Source: an uncultured Clostridia bacterium (GTDB lineage: Bacteria; Bacillota; Clostridia; TANB77; CAG-508). Taken from it: a DNA stretch of 11,714 bases. Below are positions 1-6,567 of this stretch, piece by piece (positions within the stretch are counted from its first letter, which is position 1; each line of letters opens with the position of its first letter). Where the stretch lies: NCBI GenBank assembly GCA_947630255.1, contig CANRGU010000036.1, positions 1-11,714 on the forward strand. Reading direction: 5' to 3'. Under the pieces are notes generated by a model. The model worked only from the letters and a program-made list of their open reading frames with translations, searched no databases and was not told where the DNA came from. The position numbers were made by a program, and so were the translations under genes.

Positions 1-66
1 ATATATTAAAATTAATGCTACAATTGGCAATCCTATTAAACTGCTCAAGATTCTCTTTAGCTTCAT
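1..66 (-). CDS. cdsA: Phosphatidate cytidylyltransferase, N-terminal fragment (probable)
   Basis: Only the first 22 codons are in the window; the gene runs off the left edge. The visible peptide begins MKLKRILSSLIGLPIVALIL, a short basic start followed at once by a hydrophobic segment, as in CdsA proteins of Firmicutes. CdsA makes CDP-diacylglycerol from CTP and phosphatidic acid in the membrane, the entry step to phospholipids. The ATG is supported by an AGGAGAA Shine-Dalgarno sequence 4 bases upstream. It lies 59 bases downstream of uppS on the same strand, and uppS-cdsA is a very common bacterial pair, which carries much of the weight of this call. The fragment is too short for motif proof. 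Confidence 0.7.
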   Translation of the reverse strand, partial: MKLKRILSSLIGLPIVALILIY

Positions 67-125
67 AAGTTTCTCCTATTCTTATTTTTCTTTTTCATTT
101 AGTTCTTAACTATAATAATTCTAGT

Positions 126-845
126 CTATGGTCTTCCGCCGAACCTTCTATTTCTTTTTTGATATTCTCTTATTGCTTCTAATAAATCCTCTTCTCCAAA
201 GTCAGGCCAATGTTTCTCTGGAAAATAAAATTCTGTATATACAAGTTGCCATGGTAAAAAATTGCTTGTTCTTAATTCTCTGCTTGTTCTTATAAGTAAG
301 TCTGGATCAGGCTCTCCTGCTGTATATAAGTGGTTAGATATAAGTTCTTCGTTTATATCGTCAATATCTATTTTATTTTCTTTTACTTCTTTTGCAATAT
401 TTTTCATTGCTCTTACAAGTTCTGCTCTTCCTCCATAATTAAATGCAATATTTAAGGTAAGTCCTGTATTGTTCTTTGTAACTTCTACTGCTTTGTTTAT
501 GTCCGTTTGTAATCCTTTTGGTAGTTCTGATATATCTCCAAATAATTTTATTTTTATATTTTGTTTGTCTTTTTCTTTTAAAAATGAATTTACATATACT
601 CTTAGTATTGACATTAATGCAGATACTTCTTGTTTACTTCTTTTCCAATTCTCAGTTGAAAAAGCATACACAGTTAAATATTCAATTCCTATTTCATTAC
701 AAAATTTCGATATATTTTCAAGAGCATCTGCTCCTGCTTTATGCCCATCCTTTGTTGCAAGGCCTCTTGCTTTTGCCCATCTTCTGTTTCCATCCATTAT
801 TATTGCTATATGCTTTGGTAAATTATTTTTATCAATATTATCCAT
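126..845 (-). CDS. uppS: Undecaprenyl diphosphate synthase (isoprenyl transferase)
   Basis: A 239-residue cis-prenyltransferase, the usual family length. It condenses farnesyl diphosphate with isopentenyl diphosphate to make the C55 lipid carrier for peptidoglycan and wall polymers. Visible motifs are HIAIIMDGNRRWAKARG near residue 12 (catalytic Asp18 and diphosphate-binding Gly19, Arg21, Arg22), AFSTENW at 61-67, NYGGR at 136-140, and the C-terminal substrate block IRTSRELRTSNF (185-196) followed by EFYFPEKHWPDF. One oddity is Arg189 (AGA) where the family normally has Gly in RTSGELR or RTGGE; it sits beside the diphosphate-binding arginines. A GAAAGG Shine-Dalgarno lies about 10 bases before the ATG. 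The frr terminator just upstream implies that uppS-cdsA has its own promoter, which I cannot place with confidence. Confidence 0.97.
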   Translation of the reverse strand: MDNIDKNNLPKHIAIIMDGNRRWAKARGLATKDGHKAGADALENISKFCNEIGIEYLTVYAFSTENWKRSKQEVSALMSILRVYVNSFLKEKDKQNIKIKLFGDISELPKGLQTDINKAVEVTKNNTGLTLNIAFNYGGRAELVRAMKNIAKEVKENKIDIDDINEELISNHLYTAGEPDPDLLIRTSRELRTSNFLPWQLVYTEFYFPEKHWPDFGEEDLLEAIREYQKRNRRFGGRP

Positions 846-898
846 TTTTTATTACCTTTCTTTATAGACTTTGTTTTTACTATTCTATCATAATATTT

Positions 899-941
899 AA
901 AAAAAATGAAAGCTTTTTGAAAATAATTTTCAAAAAGCTTT
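899..941 (-). terminator. Rho-independent terminator of the pyrH-frr unit
   Basis: A near-perfect 15-bp hairpin: 13 bp exact (911-923 with 927-939, loop TAA), extended outward by two A-T pairs. On the minus strand it is followed by an eight-T run (899-906). It lies 16 bases past the frr stop and separates frr from uppS. Confidence 0.9.
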
Positions 942-956
942 TGCATTCATTTTAAA

Positions 957-1505
957 TTATACACTCATAACTTCTTTTTCTTTTTCTGCTAAAATTTTAT
1001 CTATTTCCGCAATTTTTGCATCTGTTAATTTTTGAATTTGGTCTTCTGCTGATTTAAGCTCATCTTCTGTCATTTGATTATCTTTTTGCATTTTTTTTGC
1101 TTCGTCAATTCCTTCTCTTCTTACAGAACGAATTGATACTTTTGCGTCTTCTGCTGTTTTCTTAATTTCTTTTACTATTTCTTTTCTTCTTTCTTCATTT
1201 AATTCTGGAAATGCAAGTCTAATTACTTTTCCATCATTATTTGGGTTTATTCCAATTTCTGCTTTTAAAATTTCTTTTTCTATTTCTTTTAATAAGCTAG
1301 CATCCCATGGTTGTATAACTATAAGTCTTGCTTCTGGAACAGAAATACCTGCTACTTGATTTATTGGTGTTGGTGTTCCATAATAGTCTACCTTTATTTT
1401 ATTTAATATTGCAGGATTTGCTCTACCTGCTCTTACTTCTGCAAAATTTTCTTGTAAAACACTAATTGTTTTATCCATTTTTTCTTCAATATGTTTAAAA
1501 TCCAT
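957..1505 (-). CDS. frr: Ribosome recycling factor
   Basis: A 182-residue protein, normal for RRF (about 185). With EF-G it splits the post-termination ribosome in the cytoplasm. The family signature is seen from the N-terminus: FAEVRAGRANPAIL (residues 21-34, in the long helical bundle), then YYGTPTPINQVAGISVPEAR and IQPWD in the small beta domain. The C-terminal half is the charged helix with NPNNDGKVIRLAFPELNEERR and RSVRREG. It lies 55 bases downstream of pyrH on the same strand, the standard bacterial pyrH-frr pair, and ends in a strong terminator. No frame break and no CGG codon are present, unlike pyrH immediately upstream. Confidence 0.98.
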   Translation of the reverse strand: MDFKHIEEKMDKTISVLQENFAEVRAGRANPAILNKIKVDYYGTPTPINQVAGISVPEARLIVIQPWDASLLKEIEKEILKAEIGINPNNDGKVIRLAFPELNEERRKEIVKEIKKTAEDAKVSIRSVRREGIDEAKKMQKDNQMTEDELKSAEDQIQKLTDAKIAEIDKILAEKEKEVMSV

Positions 1506-1560
1506 AATTTAATTTCTCCTTCCAAAATTTGAATTTATTTATATAATATTTTTCATTTGC

Positions 1561-2269
1561 TTATTTAACTAAAGTTCCTATTCTTTCACCCCTAATAATC
1601 TTTACAATATTATTTGGGTCGTCTATACCAAATACTATTAATGGTATTTTATTGTCTCTACAAAGTGATGTCGCTGTTGAGTCCATTACCTTTAAGTCTT
1701 TATTTAAAATATCTAAATATGTTATTTCATCGTATTTTATTGCATTTGGATCTTGTTTTGGATCTGCTGAATATACTCCATCTATTGTTTTTGCAAGCAA
1801 AATAACCTCTGCATCTGTTTCTGCTGCGCGAAGTGCTGCTCCTGTATCTGTTGAGAAGTATGGATTACCGTGTACCACATGCAAATATTACTACTCTTCC
1901 TCTTTCTAAATGTTTTATTGCTTTTCTTTTTATGTATGGCTCTGCTATTTCTCTCATTTCTATTGCTGTTTGTACCCTTGTGTATATTCCTCTTGCTTCT
2001 AAAGCATCTTGAAGAGCTAAACCATTTATTGTAGTTGCAAGCATTCCCATGTAATCTGATGTAGTTCTTTCCATTTGATGTCCATCTCTTCCTCTCCAAA
2101 AGTTTCCTCCTCCTACTACTATTGCTACCTGTACTCCCATGTTTACTATTTCTTTTATTTTGTCACAAATTTTGCCAACTGTATTTGAGTCTACTCCTGT
2201 TTTATTTTCTCCTGCAAGTGCTTCACCACTTAATTTTAGTAGTATTCTTTTATATGCTATTTTTTCCAT
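1561..2269 (-). CDS. pyrH: UMP kinase, read through a +1 shift at a CGG codon
   Basis: UMP kinase phosphorylates UMP to UDP with ATP; it is an amino-acid-kinase-fold hexamer and usually essential. The reading frame is broken by one extra C (position 1870, minus strand). Residues 1-133 (MEKIAYKRILLKLSGEAL, VVGGGNFWRG, ERTTSDYMGMLAT) are in one frame, then CGG TAA. Skipping the C gives GGT AAT CCA and continues GNPYFSTDTGAALRAAE to the end, total 235 residues, the normal size. The break falls in the Gly-rich nucleotide loop. The residue after FA is Cys (TGT) where Gly or Ala is usual. The ATG at 2269 is chosen because a GGAGG sits 7 bases before it; an upstream ATG at 2281 overlaps that site. 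It may be a pseudogene or an assembly error, but the same CGG pattern in gpmI and dtd argues for recoding. Confidence 0.9.
1867..1873 (-). other. Candidate +1 frameshift site, ACA CGG T, in pyrH
   Basis: On the coding strand the sequence is ACA CGG TAA in the zero frame, codon 134 being CGG and the next codon a stop. Omitting the C at 1870 gives ACA GGT AAT, encoding the conserved TGN of GTGNPYF. The layout (a hungry codon directly followed by a stop) recalls, but does not match, the CUU UGA site of prfB. Confidence 0.7.
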
Positions 2270-2294
2270 AAATACCTCCATTCAATTCGTAGAT

Positions 2295-2324
2295 ATTGTA
2301 TCATATATGTTTATAAATTGAAAA
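2295..2324 (-). promoter_or_regulatory. Candidate promoter of pyrH-frr
   Basis: Minus-strand TACAAT (2295-2300) is preceded by TGA, giving an extended -10 (TGN), with TTTTCA (2319-2324) at 18 bases. It lies in the gap between the phosphodiesterase gene and pyrH. The -35 is weak. Confidence 0.45.
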
Positions 2325-2331
2325 GACTTTT

Positions 2332-2856
2332 TTAAATTTTTATTTTTAAACTTTTAACCAATTCTCCATCTAAACTTTTTAATTCTATATTTTCTTCATT
2401 AATTATTATATAACCTTTCTTTGTTCCTCCTCTTGGCTTAGATATAGAACCTGGATTTGCAATTATCTTTTCTCCTATTTTTTCTAGCATTGCTACATGT
2501 GTATGACCTGATAGAAAAATGTCTCCACAATTTTCTGGCAAATTATTTGGGTTATATATATGCCCATGTGTTAATGTTACTTTTATTCCATTTATATCAA
2601 TAGTTTTTAAATACCCTAATCCAAAATGAAATAATTCATCTATATATGAATTATCGCAATTACCTTTAACTGCAATAATTGCTCCTGCCATATTATTTAA
2701 TATTTCTGCTACTTCAAAATCAGTTGATGAATAATAGTAACTAGAAAAATCTCCTAATATTAGTAATTTTTCTGCATTTTCTTCTTTAAATTTTTCTATT
2801 ACTCGTTTAAGATTCTCAATGTTTCCATGAATATCTGATATACACATTGCTTTCAT
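2332..2856 (-). CDS. yfcE: YfcE/MJ0936-type metallophosphodiesterase
   Basis: A 174-residue calcineurin-like phosphoesterase. All five metal-site motifs are visible in order: DIH (8-10), GD (35-36), GNCD (65-68), THGH (96-99) and GHTH (117-120), then NPGSISKPRGG, typical of the YfcE subfamily. The family hydrolyses phosphodiesters with two divalent metals in the cytoplasm; the physiological substrate is not known and cannot be read from the sequence. The start codon overlaps the stop of the folate gene upstream (ATGA), so the two are translationally coupled. A TGGAGGA Shine-Dalgarno lies within the end of that gene. The substitution of F for the usual V/D after GD is minor. Confidence in the family is high; the symbol is by similarity. 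Confidence 0.9.
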   Translation of the reverse strand: MKAMCISDIHGNIENLKRVIEKFKEENAEKLLILGDFSSYYYSSTDFEVAEILNNMAGAIIAVKGNCDNSYIDELFHFGLGYLKTIDINGIKVTLTHGHIYNPNNLPENCGDIFLSGHTHVAMLEKIGEKIIANPGSISKPRGGTKKGYIIINEENIELKSLDGELVKSLKIKI

Positions 2857-3395
2857 AATTTTCCTCCATTAAAAATAACTTTATCCATTTTTATATCATT
2901 AATATCGCTATCAATTTTATCACATACACACTCTTTGTAAGTTAGTCCTATTTTTGTTCCTTTATAATTTTTTAAAAACCTATCATAAAATCCTTTTCCA
3001 TAGCCTATTCTATTGTTTTGCTTATCAAATGCAACTCCTGGAATGATACATATGCTATCATTAAAGTCTGTTATAGGTTTATTTGCCTTTGGTTCTAGTA
3101 TTCCAAAGCTCCCCTCTTCTAAACCTTTTAAATTTTTTATCTCATAAAAAATAATATCGTTCCCTTCACATTTTGGCACAGCAACTTTTTTATTTGTATT
3201 TAAAGAATAATTTATAATATTAAAAGTATCTACTTCATATTTTAATGATGCATATACTAAAACTAGTTTACTTTCTTTATATTCTTTTAAATTAATTACT
3301 TTGTTAAAAATATCATTATCATATTTTATTTTATTTTTTTTATTAATATTTTTTCTTATATTTAAATATTTTTCTCTTAAAATTTCTTTATTCAT
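2853..3395 (-). CDS. fau: 5-formyltetrahydrofolate cyclo-ligase
   Basis: A 180-residue enzyme of the MTHFS/YgfA family (YqgN in Bacillus). It turns 5-formyl-THF into 5,10-methenyl-THF using ATP, recycling an inhibitory folate form in the cytoplasm. The defining C-terminal motif is clear: IIPGVAFD (117-124) then RIGYGKGFYDRF (129-140), the ATP and folate site. The N-terminal half has basic KEILREKYLNIRKN and FYEIKNLKGLEEGSFGILEP, also typical. An AGGG Shine-Dalgarno lies about 9 bases before the ATG. It is the first gene of a two-gene unit with the overlapping phosphodiesterase. It is the divergent neighbour of dtd, with about 160 bases of shared promoter region. Confidence 0.93.
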   Translation of the reverse strand: MNKEILREKYLNIRKNINKKNKIKYDNDIFNKVINLKEYKESKLVLVYASLKYEVDTFNIINYSLNTNKKVAVPKCEGNDIIFYEIKNLKGLEEGSFGILEPKANKPITDFNDSICIIPGVAFDKQNNRIGYGKGFYDRFLKNYKGTKIGLTYKECVCDKIDSDINDIKMDKVIFNGGKL

Positions 3396-3410
3396 AACTT
3401 ACCCTTGAAT

Positions 3411-3439
3411 ATTGTAACATAAAAATACAATTATTTTAA
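3411..3439 (-). promoter_or_regulatory. Weak candidate promoter of the folate gene
   Basis: Minus-strand TTAAAA (3434-3439), 17 bases, TACAAT (3411-3416). If used, the leader would be only about 9 bases and would hold little of the Shine-Dalgarno, so a more distal promoter is possible. Confidence 0.35.
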
Positions 3440-3496
3440 CAGTAAATTCATATTTCTGTTTTTTAATTTAATTATATTTATAGAAATTTTATTTTT

Positions 3497-3525
3497 TTGA
3501 CAATTTAAGTTTATTATTTTATAAT
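3497..3525 (+). promoter_or_regulatory. Sigma-A promoter of dtd
   Basis: A perfect consensus: TTGACA (3497-3502), 17-base spacer, TATAAT (3520-3525). The expected start near 3532 gives a leader of about 22 bases carrying GGAGATG before the ATG at 3554. Confidence 0.9.
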
Positions 3526-3553
3526 TATAAAAGTTTTATGGAGATGATTAATA

Positions 3554-3998
3554 ATGAAATTAGTAATACAAAGAGTTAAAAATGCTGATGTTAGTGTAGA
3601 TAACAAAATTGTTGGAAAAATAAATAAAGGTTTTTTAGTATTATTAGGAATTCATAATTCAGATACTCAAAAAGATGCGGATTATCTAGTGAAGAAATTA
3701 ATTAATTTAAGAATTTTTACTGATTCTAATGGTAAAATGAATTTATCTCTACAAGATGTAAATGGAGAATTATTAATCATTTCTCAATTTACCTTATATG
3801 GCGAGTGCAAAAAAAGTGGCAATAGGCCATCCTTTTCTGATGCCGCAAAACCTAATATTGCTATTCCATTATATGAATATTTTGTTAATGAATGTAAAAA
3901 ACAGGTTCCAGTAGTTCAAACTGGTATCTTTCGGTGCAGATATGAAAGTAAATCTTTTGAATGATGGTCCTGTTACTATTATTATAGATTCAAAATGA
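3554..3998 (+). CDS. dtd: D-aminoacyl-tRNA deacylase, read through a +1 shift at a CGG codon
   Basis: DTD hydrolyses D-amino acids (and Gly from tRNA-Ala) off mischarged tRNAs in the cytoplasm. It starts MKLVIQRVKNADVSVD and contains LIISQFTLYGE (catalytic Thr region) and NRPSFSDAAKP. After VVQTGIF the zero frame reads CGG TGC AGA and stops at 3964 after unrelated residues. Skipping the C at 3932 gives GGT GCA GAT ATG and continues GADMKVNLLNDGPVTIIIDSK to TGA at 3996-3998, total 147 residues, the family length. The restored part holds the Gly-cisPro motif (GP, about 138-139) that gives the enzyme its chiral selectivity, so the unshifted product should be inactive. It lies upstream of a tRNA gene, with its own strong promoter. 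Assembly error is possible but unlikely given two identical events elsewhere. Confidence 0.92.
3929..3935 (+). other. Candidate +1 frameshift site, TTT CGG T, in dtd
   Basis: Zero frame TTT CGG TGC; codon 127 is CGG. Omitting C3932 gives TTT GGT GCA, encoding the conserved FGA of GIFGADM. This is the only one of the three sites where the P-site tRNA could re-pair after slipping (TTT to TTC). Confidence 0.7.
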
Positions 3999-4031
3999 TT
4001 AATATTTTAATCTATTAAATATAAAGTAATC

Positions 4032-4060
4032 TTGATTTATTTTTAATAAAATGCTATTAT
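4032..4060 (+). promoter_or_regulatory. Promoter of tRNA-Gln
   Basis: TTGATT (4032-4037), 17 bases, TATTAT (4055-4060), ending 24 bases before the mature tRNA 5' end. Confidence 0.65.
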
Positions 4061-4084
4061 ATGTATGTTGCCACTTAATAATAT

Positions 4085-4160
4085 TGGGGTGTCGCCAAGC
4101 GGTAAGGCATCGGACTCTGACTCCGACATTTCGTAGGTTCGAATCCTACCACCCCAGCCA
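4085..4160 (+). tRNA. tRNA-Gln, anticodon CTG
   Basis: A 76-base tRNA with encoded CCA. The acceptor stem is TGGGGTG (4085-4091) paired with CACCCCA (4150-4156), followed by discriminator G and CCA. The D arm contains AAGCGGTAAGGC. The anticodon stem TCGGA/TCCGA encloses the 7-base loop CTCTGAC, anticodon CTG, which reads CAG. The T arm has GGTTCGAATCC. The C34 anticodon cannot read CAA, so a second tRNA-Gln with TTG must exist elsewhere in the genome. The anticodon loop has normal length, so this tRNA is not a quadruplet decoder. Confidence 0.95.
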
Positions 4161-4165
4161 GTCTG

Positions 4166-4205
4166 AGTGTTCTTATAGGATTTAAAGTCTATAAGAACAC
4201 TTTTT
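4166..4205 (+). terminator. Terminator after tRNA-Gln
   Basis: A perfect 13-bp stem (4166-4178 with 4189-4201), 10-base loop, then TTTTT. It begins 5 bases past the tRNA CCA. Confidence 0.92.
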
Positions 4206-4274
4206 ATTATTTTTATTATACTGATAATTTTGATACGTAGTTTACATTAAATTTAAGCATTTTTTAATTTTTTA

Positions 4275-4303
4275 TTGCATTTTATTATATTTTTATATAG
4301 AAT
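4275..4303 (+). promoter_or_regulatory. Promoter of the membrane-anchored protein
   Basis: TTGCAT (4275-4280), 17 bases, TAGAAT (4298-4303). The leader of about 25 bases carries AAGGGGG before the ATG at 4335. Confidence 0.7.
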
Positions 4304-4334
4304 ACAATTAATAATAAAAAAAGGGGGAAAACAA

Positions 4335-5570
4335 ATGAGAAATAAGAAAGGAATAGGTTTAATAACTTTAATTGTAATTATTGCTGTAATATTAATAATA
4401 GGTGGAGTTATAGTGTTCTGTTTTATTAATAAAAATTCAACAAATGGAGATACTAGTGGGACTTCAAATAATGGTTCTAGTATTAGTGGTGGAATTTCAA
4501 ATAATAATTCTAAAAATAATTATTCGCTTGATGAATTAAAAAAAGATACTGAAAATTTATACATTACAAATTATGTTGATTTTCAACTTGGATATTCTTT
4601 CCAATATCCAATTAGCTTAGATTTATCAAAAACATACAGAAATAGAGATAATAGTGCCGCTGTTTATCGTGATGAAACTAACGATAGTCTAAATAGTGTT
4701 TTTGGGAATAAATCAATAAAAATAATTCGTATAGATTTAATCAAAGATTTTGCTAATAAATCACAAGAAGAAATATTAGAATTATTAAAATTCAGATATT
4801 TGGGTCATCCAGATACAATAAATTATCAAAAAGAATTTAATAATAATAATATTAAGTGGTTGAAATATCAATTTAACATAGGAGATAAAAAAGATAATTA
4901 TTTATATATTGCTGAATATAATAATACAAAATTTGCGATAAGTTTTTTTGAACTACAAGATGATAATATACCAGAAATAAAAAATAGAGATGCAATATAC
5001 GAAAATATTATAACAAGTGTTAAATTTTCGGAAAAGAAAGATTTACTAAAATTAAAAGAGGCTTCAGTATTAATGTATAATTCGACTTATGAAACAAAAT
5101 CTTGTTTAATATATGATGAATTAGGAAATGAAATGATATCAGCTGCTTATATTCCACCAACAATCTATACAATATCTGGAGCCGGTGCAATTGCATACAG
5201 AAAAACAACTGATATAAATATTAATAATGCGATTAACAAATTAACTACTCAAAATTATCCTCATATATTATTAGATGCAGAAAATAACACTTATACTATA
5301 AAAAAGGAAGAAGATGTAATAACTTTAAATGAATCAAATGTTGGCGACTTTCAAATAAAATTTTACCAATTAGAACAATACAATAAACAATATAATAGTA
5401 CTGATATTTTACTAGCATATGTATTTGTAACAAATGAATACTATGGAATTGTTAGTAATTTGGCAAATAGTGAAAATGATATTGCTTATCAAAGAAGTAG
5501 ATTAGATTATACAATGAAAAACATTGTATTCAATAAAGACCTTTATAATCCATCTGATTATGCAGAATAA
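4335..5570 (+). CDS. Membrane-anchored extracytoplasmic protein of unknown function
   Basis: A 411-residue protein I do not recognise. The start at 4335 is chosen because AAGGGGG lies 7 bases before it; an upstream in-frame ATG would place the promoter inside the gene. Residues 1-5 are basic and 6-30 form one hydrophobic segment (KKGIGLITLIVIIAVILIIG), resembling a class III prepilin leader (KGxTLxELIVVIAI) but with Thr in place of the usual Glu5. Residues 31-70 are a Ser/Gly/Asn/Thr linker, as in surface proteins. The rest is a soluble, Asn/Tyr/Lys-rich domain; the stretch YVDFQLGYSFQYP with a following YENIITSVKF is reminiscent of PsbP-like domains, and a second unit with similar spacing may follow. 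It is monocistronic, with its own promoter and terminator. Confidence 0.85.
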   Translation: MRNKKGIGLITLIVIIAVILIIGGVIVFCFINKNSTNGDTSGTSNNGSSISGGISNNNSKNNYSLDELKKDTENLYITNYVDFQLGYSFQYPISLDLSKTYRNRDNSAAVYRDETNDSLNSVFGNKSIKIIRIDLIKDFANKSQEEILELLKFRYLGHPDTINYQKEFNNNNIKWLKYQFNIGDKKDNYLYIAEYNNTKFAISFFELQDDNIPEIKNRDAIYENIITSVKFSEKKDLLKLKEASVLMYNSTYETKSCLIYDELGNEMISAAYIPPTIYTISGAGAIAYRKTTDININNAINKLTTQNYPHILLDAENNTYTIKKEEDVITLNESNVGDFQIKFYQLEQYNKQYNSTDILLAYVFVTNEYYGIVSNLANSENDIAYQRSRLDYTMKNIVFNKDLYNPSDYAE

Positions 5571-5598
5571 TAATTTTATTTGTTGAGTATATTTATTT

Positions 5599-5634
5599 AA
5601 ATCGAGTGCAATGAAATGTGCTCGATTTCTTTTT
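5599..5634 (+). terminator. Terminator after the membrane-anchored protein gene
   Basis: A 12-bp stem (5599-5610 with 5617-5628, two G-T pairs), 6-base loop, then CTTTTT. It starts 28 bases past the stop codon. Confidence 0.85.
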
Positions 5635-5703
5635 AATTACTTTCATAGCATAAAAACTATGGGCATTAATGTTATAATTGTCGAGTCAAAGATTGCATTA
5701 ATG

Positions 5704-5735
5704 AAAAGAGATTAGCCAACGAACAGCTAACCTCT
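5704..5735 (-). terminator. Terminator of the PIN toxin unit
   Basis: Minus-strand stem AGAGGTTAGC/GCTAATCTCT (5726-5735 with 5707-5716), 9-base loop, then TTTT. The one imperfect pair is G-U when read on the minus strand but A-C on the plus strand, which fixes the direction. The stem overlaps the last bases of the PIN stop codon. The U tract is short. Confidence 0.6.
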
Positions 5736-6192
5736 ATAATTGGTTCATTTTATATTTTGTATAAAACTGAAATGGACTCAAAATTTCTATTTTATACTCT
5801 TTTTGTAATTGTTCTCTTATACTATTAATATGCATATCTTGAGTTATTAAATATTTTACATTACCATCAATACAACAATCTACAAATTTATTATCTGATT
5901 TATCTTCTATACAAAAATTTGTATTTATAACATGGTCTATCTCTTCCACTTGCCACAAACATTTAGACAATGTAGCCATTAAAGGAAATATGTTAAATTT
6001 GTTTTTATCTCCTAATCTATTAAATGCTTCTAATAAAATATTTCCAAAAGTAACTAGTAATTCATTTTGCATTTATTTATTCATAACAAAAGATACTTTG
6101 TTAAGACTTTTCATATTAAAAATAGCCTTACAAAAAGTATCTTTCTTAAATATTCCGTTTATAAAAACATTCGTATCTACAACAATTCTCAT
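5734..6192 (-). pseudogene. PIN-domain toxin (VapC-like), interrupted by an in-frame TAA
   Basis: Read through one stop, this is a 152-residue PIN-family protein, the class of small Mg-dependent ribonucleases used as toxins. The N-terminus MRIVVDTNVFINGIF carries the first acidic residue (Asp6). The second half has DKSDNKFVDCCIDGNVKYLITQDMH, matching the conserved D.DNKF...A..YI.T.D of the family, and ends IEILSPFQFY. Codon 40 is TAA (6073-6075) where homologues have a sense codon, in the context MNK-stop-MQNELL. An ATG follows the stop directly (TAAATG), so a 112-residue second part could be re-initiated, but it would lack Asp6. It starts 1 base after the partner gene stop. TAA ends pyrH and frr here, so it is not recoded. 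Most likely a disarmed toxin. Confidence 0.75.
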
Positions 6193-6193
6193 A

Positions 6194-6376
6194 TTATATG
6201 TTACCAGTTTTAACCTTTACAACTATATCATCAATATCAGAATTTGTCATTCCAGATTCATCTATTAGAGAAGAACATGCATCACATAGTTCATTCCAGT
6301 CATTATTGCTAGAATTTTCTACTTCGTCAATTAAAATTTCTTCTGCTGAAATTTTTTGTTTCATTTTATGTGCCAT
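6194..6376 (-). CDS. Small acidic protein, probable antitoxin of the PIN toxin
   Basis: A 60-residue acidic protein starting MAHKMKQKISAEEILIDEV. The ATG at 6376 is chosen over an upstream ATG because AGGAGGAG lies 6-7 bases before it. I recognise no named domain; a basic N-terminus and an acidic, helix-prone body (SLIDESGMTNSDIDDIVVKV) are compatible with a DNA-binding or toxin-wrapping antitoxin, which is inference. The function call rests on context: its stop codon is one base from the PIN gene start, in the antitoxin-first order usual for such pairs, and a perfect 10-bp inverted repeat overlaps the promoter upstream. Here the antitoxin frame is intact while the toxin is broken. Confidence 0.65.
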   Translation of the reverse strand: MAHKMKQKISAEEILIDEVENSSNNDWNELCDACSSLIDESGMTNSDIDDIVVKVKTGNI

Positions 6377-6419
6377 ACACAATCTCCTCCTCTCATTATA
6401 TTTTTTTAAGCCTTTGATT

Positions 6420-6468
6420 ATCATATTATCACCTATAATATATTATTATCAAATAACAATAATATGAT
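6420..6468 (-). promoter_or_regulatory. Promoter and candidate operator of the antitoxin-toxin pair
   Basis: A perfect inverted repeat, ATCATATTAT (6420-6429) and ATAATATGAT (6459-6468), brackets a candidate minus-strand promoter: TTGATA (6447-6452), 18 bases, TAATAT (6423-6428). The -10 lies inside one repeat arm, as expected for autorepression by an antitoxin. AT-richness makes chance palindromes more likely. Confidence 0.5.
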
Positions 6469-6520
6469 ACTACTTTTATTTATATTATATTTATCTTCTT
6501 TAGTCAATAAAATCAATTGC

Positions 6521-6549
6521 ATTGTAACACAATTGTAATATAATTGTAA
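6521..6549. repeat. Three ATTGTAA repeats with an 11-base period
   Basis: ATTGTAA begins at 6521, 6532 and 6543, exactly 11 bases apart (about one helical turn). They lie downstream of the KilA-N remnant and about 50 bases beyond the outer operator arm of the PIN locus. Confidence 0.6.
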
Positions 6550-6567
6550 CATTTATTTTTTATATTG

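Noticed and set aside
469..955. Plus-strand open frames opposite uppS
   Set aside because: They are low-complexity hydrophobic shadows of the minus-strand gene, without ribosome binding sites or recognisable motifs.
4085..4160. tRNA-Gln as a possible CGG or quadruplet decoder
   Set aside because: Its anticodon loop has the normal seven bases with CTG, which reads CAG only.
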